From Halovenus sp. (GTDB taxonomy: Archaea > Halobacteriota > Halobacteria > Halobacteriales > Haloarculaceae): a stretch of DNA of 6,738 nucleotides. The position numbers were made by a program, and so were the translations under genes. The stretch lies in the NCBI GenBank assembly GCA_003551265.1, contig PUMG01000331.1, forward strand, positions 1 to 6,738. Direction: 5' to 3'. Under the pieces are notes generated by a model, which searched no databases, was not told the origin of the DNA, and was given only the letters and a program-made list of their open reading frames with translations. Every line of letters starts with the position of its first letter. The first letter of the stretch is position 1. Shown here piece by piece: positions 6,013 through 6,738 of this stretch.

Positions 6013-6738
6013 CTATCGCCTGTACTGTGAGTTACTGATGAGCGAGTCACGACGAACCAGGTACCCAACAACCACAGTCAGTGCAATCAACACGCCAAAC
6101 GGACCAAAGCCGGGACCGAATCCATCATCGTCCTCATCGTCCCCATCAATCCAGTCAGCACCATCATCCGGTGTCTCCTCGCTATCGTCGCCGTCATCAG
6201 GCGTTGTTTCGGGCTCGTCATCCCCTCCGGGTGTATCGTCCCCTCCGGGTGTATCGTCCCCTCCAGGCGTGTCATCCGAACCAGACGCGTCGTCATCACC
6301 GTCGCCTTCTGCAACGGTGACAACAGTCGTCGCTGTGTCGTTCACACTCGAAATCTCGAGTTCTACTGCGGGTACATCCCCTGCTGTCGTCGTGTAACTG
6401 AACGTCCCGGTCGCACTGTCACGACTGTCGACGGTAACCGTTTCGGCATTCTCTTGCGTTCCGTTGACACTGAACACGAGTTCTTCGGTCTCCTCGGCGT
6501 AGCCAGGGTTCTCAACCGTGTACTCAAGCGAAATTGTCTCACCTTCCTCGACAGCGTCCTCCACGGATTCGATTGACAGAACAAGCGGTTTCGATAGGGG
6601 CTCAATCTCGACCTCGACGGGGTCGCTCGCATCACCCACGGTCTGTCCGTGGACGAACACCGACGGCGAATCTTCCATGCTGGTATCGTAGGTCGTCACG
6701 ACAGTTTCCATCGCCTCAGCATCGACGGTCACGTTCGA
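6013..6738 (-). CDS. PGF-CTERM-anchored surface protein, C-terminal part (5' end beyond window)
   Basis: The minus-strand frame is open to the right edge and ends at TAG (6015-6013), giving the last 241 residues of a larger protein. A GTG at 6732 could be read as a start, but in-frame codons SN precede it and form the sequon NVT. No ribosome site can be seen and no signal peptide follows, so the true start is almost certainly off the window. Fragment residues 50-143 look like a CARDB-type beta-sandwich (LSIESVEDAVEEGETISLEY, then a C-terminal VVTV strand). Residues 144-206 are a disordered acidic linker with three GGDDTP units. Residues 207-241 are a PGF-type sorting signal with a membrane segment. 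The protein is predicted to be exported, trimmed by an archaeosortase and attached to lipid at the cell surface. The upstream domains and the specific function are unknown. Confidence 0.88.
   Translation of the reverse strand, partial: SNVTVDAEAMETVVTTYDTSMEDSPSVFVHGQTVGDASDPVEVEIEPLSKPLVLSIESVEDAVEEGETISLEYTVENPGYAEETEELVFSVNGTQENAETVTVDSRDSATGTFSYTTTAGDVPAVELEISSVNDTATTVVTVAEGDGDDDASGSDDTPGGDDTPGGDDTPGGDDEPETTPDDGDDSEETPDDGADWIDGDDEDDDGFGPGFGPFGVLIALTVVVGYLVRRDSLISNSQYRR
6016..6120 (-). other. PGF-CTERM-type archaeosortase signal
   Basis: Fragment residues 207-241 contain GFGPGFGPF, a hydrophobic stretch GVLIALTVVVGYLV and then RR. PGF followed by a membrane helix and a basic cluster is the signature recognised by archaeosortase A in haloarchaea. 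An acidic Thr/Asp-rich linker precedes it, as is typical. The tail after RR runs on for 11 residues (DSLISNSQYRR), longer than the few basic residues that normally end such proteins. Confidence 0.8.
6221..6274 (-). repeat. Three tandem 18-base units encoding GGDDTP
   Basis: Units at 6221-6238, 6239-6256 and 6257-6274 lie head to tail. The first two are identical (tcccctccgggtgtatcg on the plus strand) and the third differs at a few bases. They encode repeated Asp-Thr-Pro-Gly-Gly-Asp in the surface-exposed linker before the membrane anchor. Being a multiple of three bases, the number can change by slippage without breaking the frame. The Thr residues could carry O-glycans, as in other haloarchaeal surface-protein linkers; that is inference. 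Confidence 0.85.

Noticed and set aside
6221..6274. Short tandem repeats as a CRISPR array
   Set aside because: The units are directly adjacent with no spacers, lie in frame inside a coding linker, and encode a typical acidic Thr/Pro/Gly repeat.
6038..6397. Plus-strand Ser/Pro-rich frame with an SSPPGV repeat
   Set aside because: It is the antisense reading of the GGDDTP linker and PGF anchor. The minus-strand frame has a clear sorting signal and membrane segment.
6013..6732. Treating GTG at 6732 as the true start of the PGF-CTERM protein
   Set aside because: The frame stays open to the window edge, the residues form an internal NVT sequon and beta strand, and no signal peptide follows, although an exported protein needs one.

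Overview
The window looks like haloarchaeal (class Halobacteria) DNA. Both proteins are strongly acidic, rich in Asp, Glu, Thr and N-x-S/T sequons, and free of cysteine. One opens with a haloarchaeal S-layer-type signal peptide and the other ends in a PGF-CTERM-type sorting signal. Coding GC is moderate to high (lines sampled by eye run from about 52 to 65%), and the gap between the genes is much more AT-rich (about one-third GC in sampled lines). I cannot name the species.

Layout, all coding on the minus strand. (1) Positions 6738-6013 hold the C-terminal 241 residues of a secreted, cell-surface-anchored protein whose start lies off the right edge: a CARDB-like beta domain, an acidic Thr/Pro/Gly linker with three GGDDTP repeats, then a PGF-type C-terminal anchor. 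(2) Positions 6012-5361 are an AT-rich non-coding stretch of about 650 bases. It has several small inverted repeats, a possible terminator for the first gene, and the promoter and ribosome-binding site of the second. (3) Positions 5360-1 are one uninterrupted reading frame of 1786 codons that runs off the left edge. It encodes the N-terminal part of a giant modular surface protein. The order is signal peptide, a duplicated dockerin-like helix motif, several beta-sandwich segments, a CARDB-like domain, a right-handed parallel beta-helix (NosD/pectate-lyase-like, ending in a WWG...SGP motif), another beta domain, then a tandem array of carboxypeptidase-regulatory-like (Cna-B/transthyretin-type) domains. 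A LamG/concanavalin-A-like domain is spliced into one unit of that array.

The many plus-strand open frames across 1-5200 are antisense shadows of this one gene. The two genes point the same way and both make exported surface proteins. The 650-base gap and a separate promoter suggest they are transcribed independently. The likely common theme is building or decorating the cell envelope, or binding carbohydrate or other cells. The function of the giant protein is inferred from fold-level resemblance only. The most notable features are the LamG domain nested inside a repeat unit, the N-terminal dockerin-like duplication, and the roughly 200-residue repeat period with near-identical DNA patches. 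I saw no CRISPR, RNA gene, transposase or defence gene.
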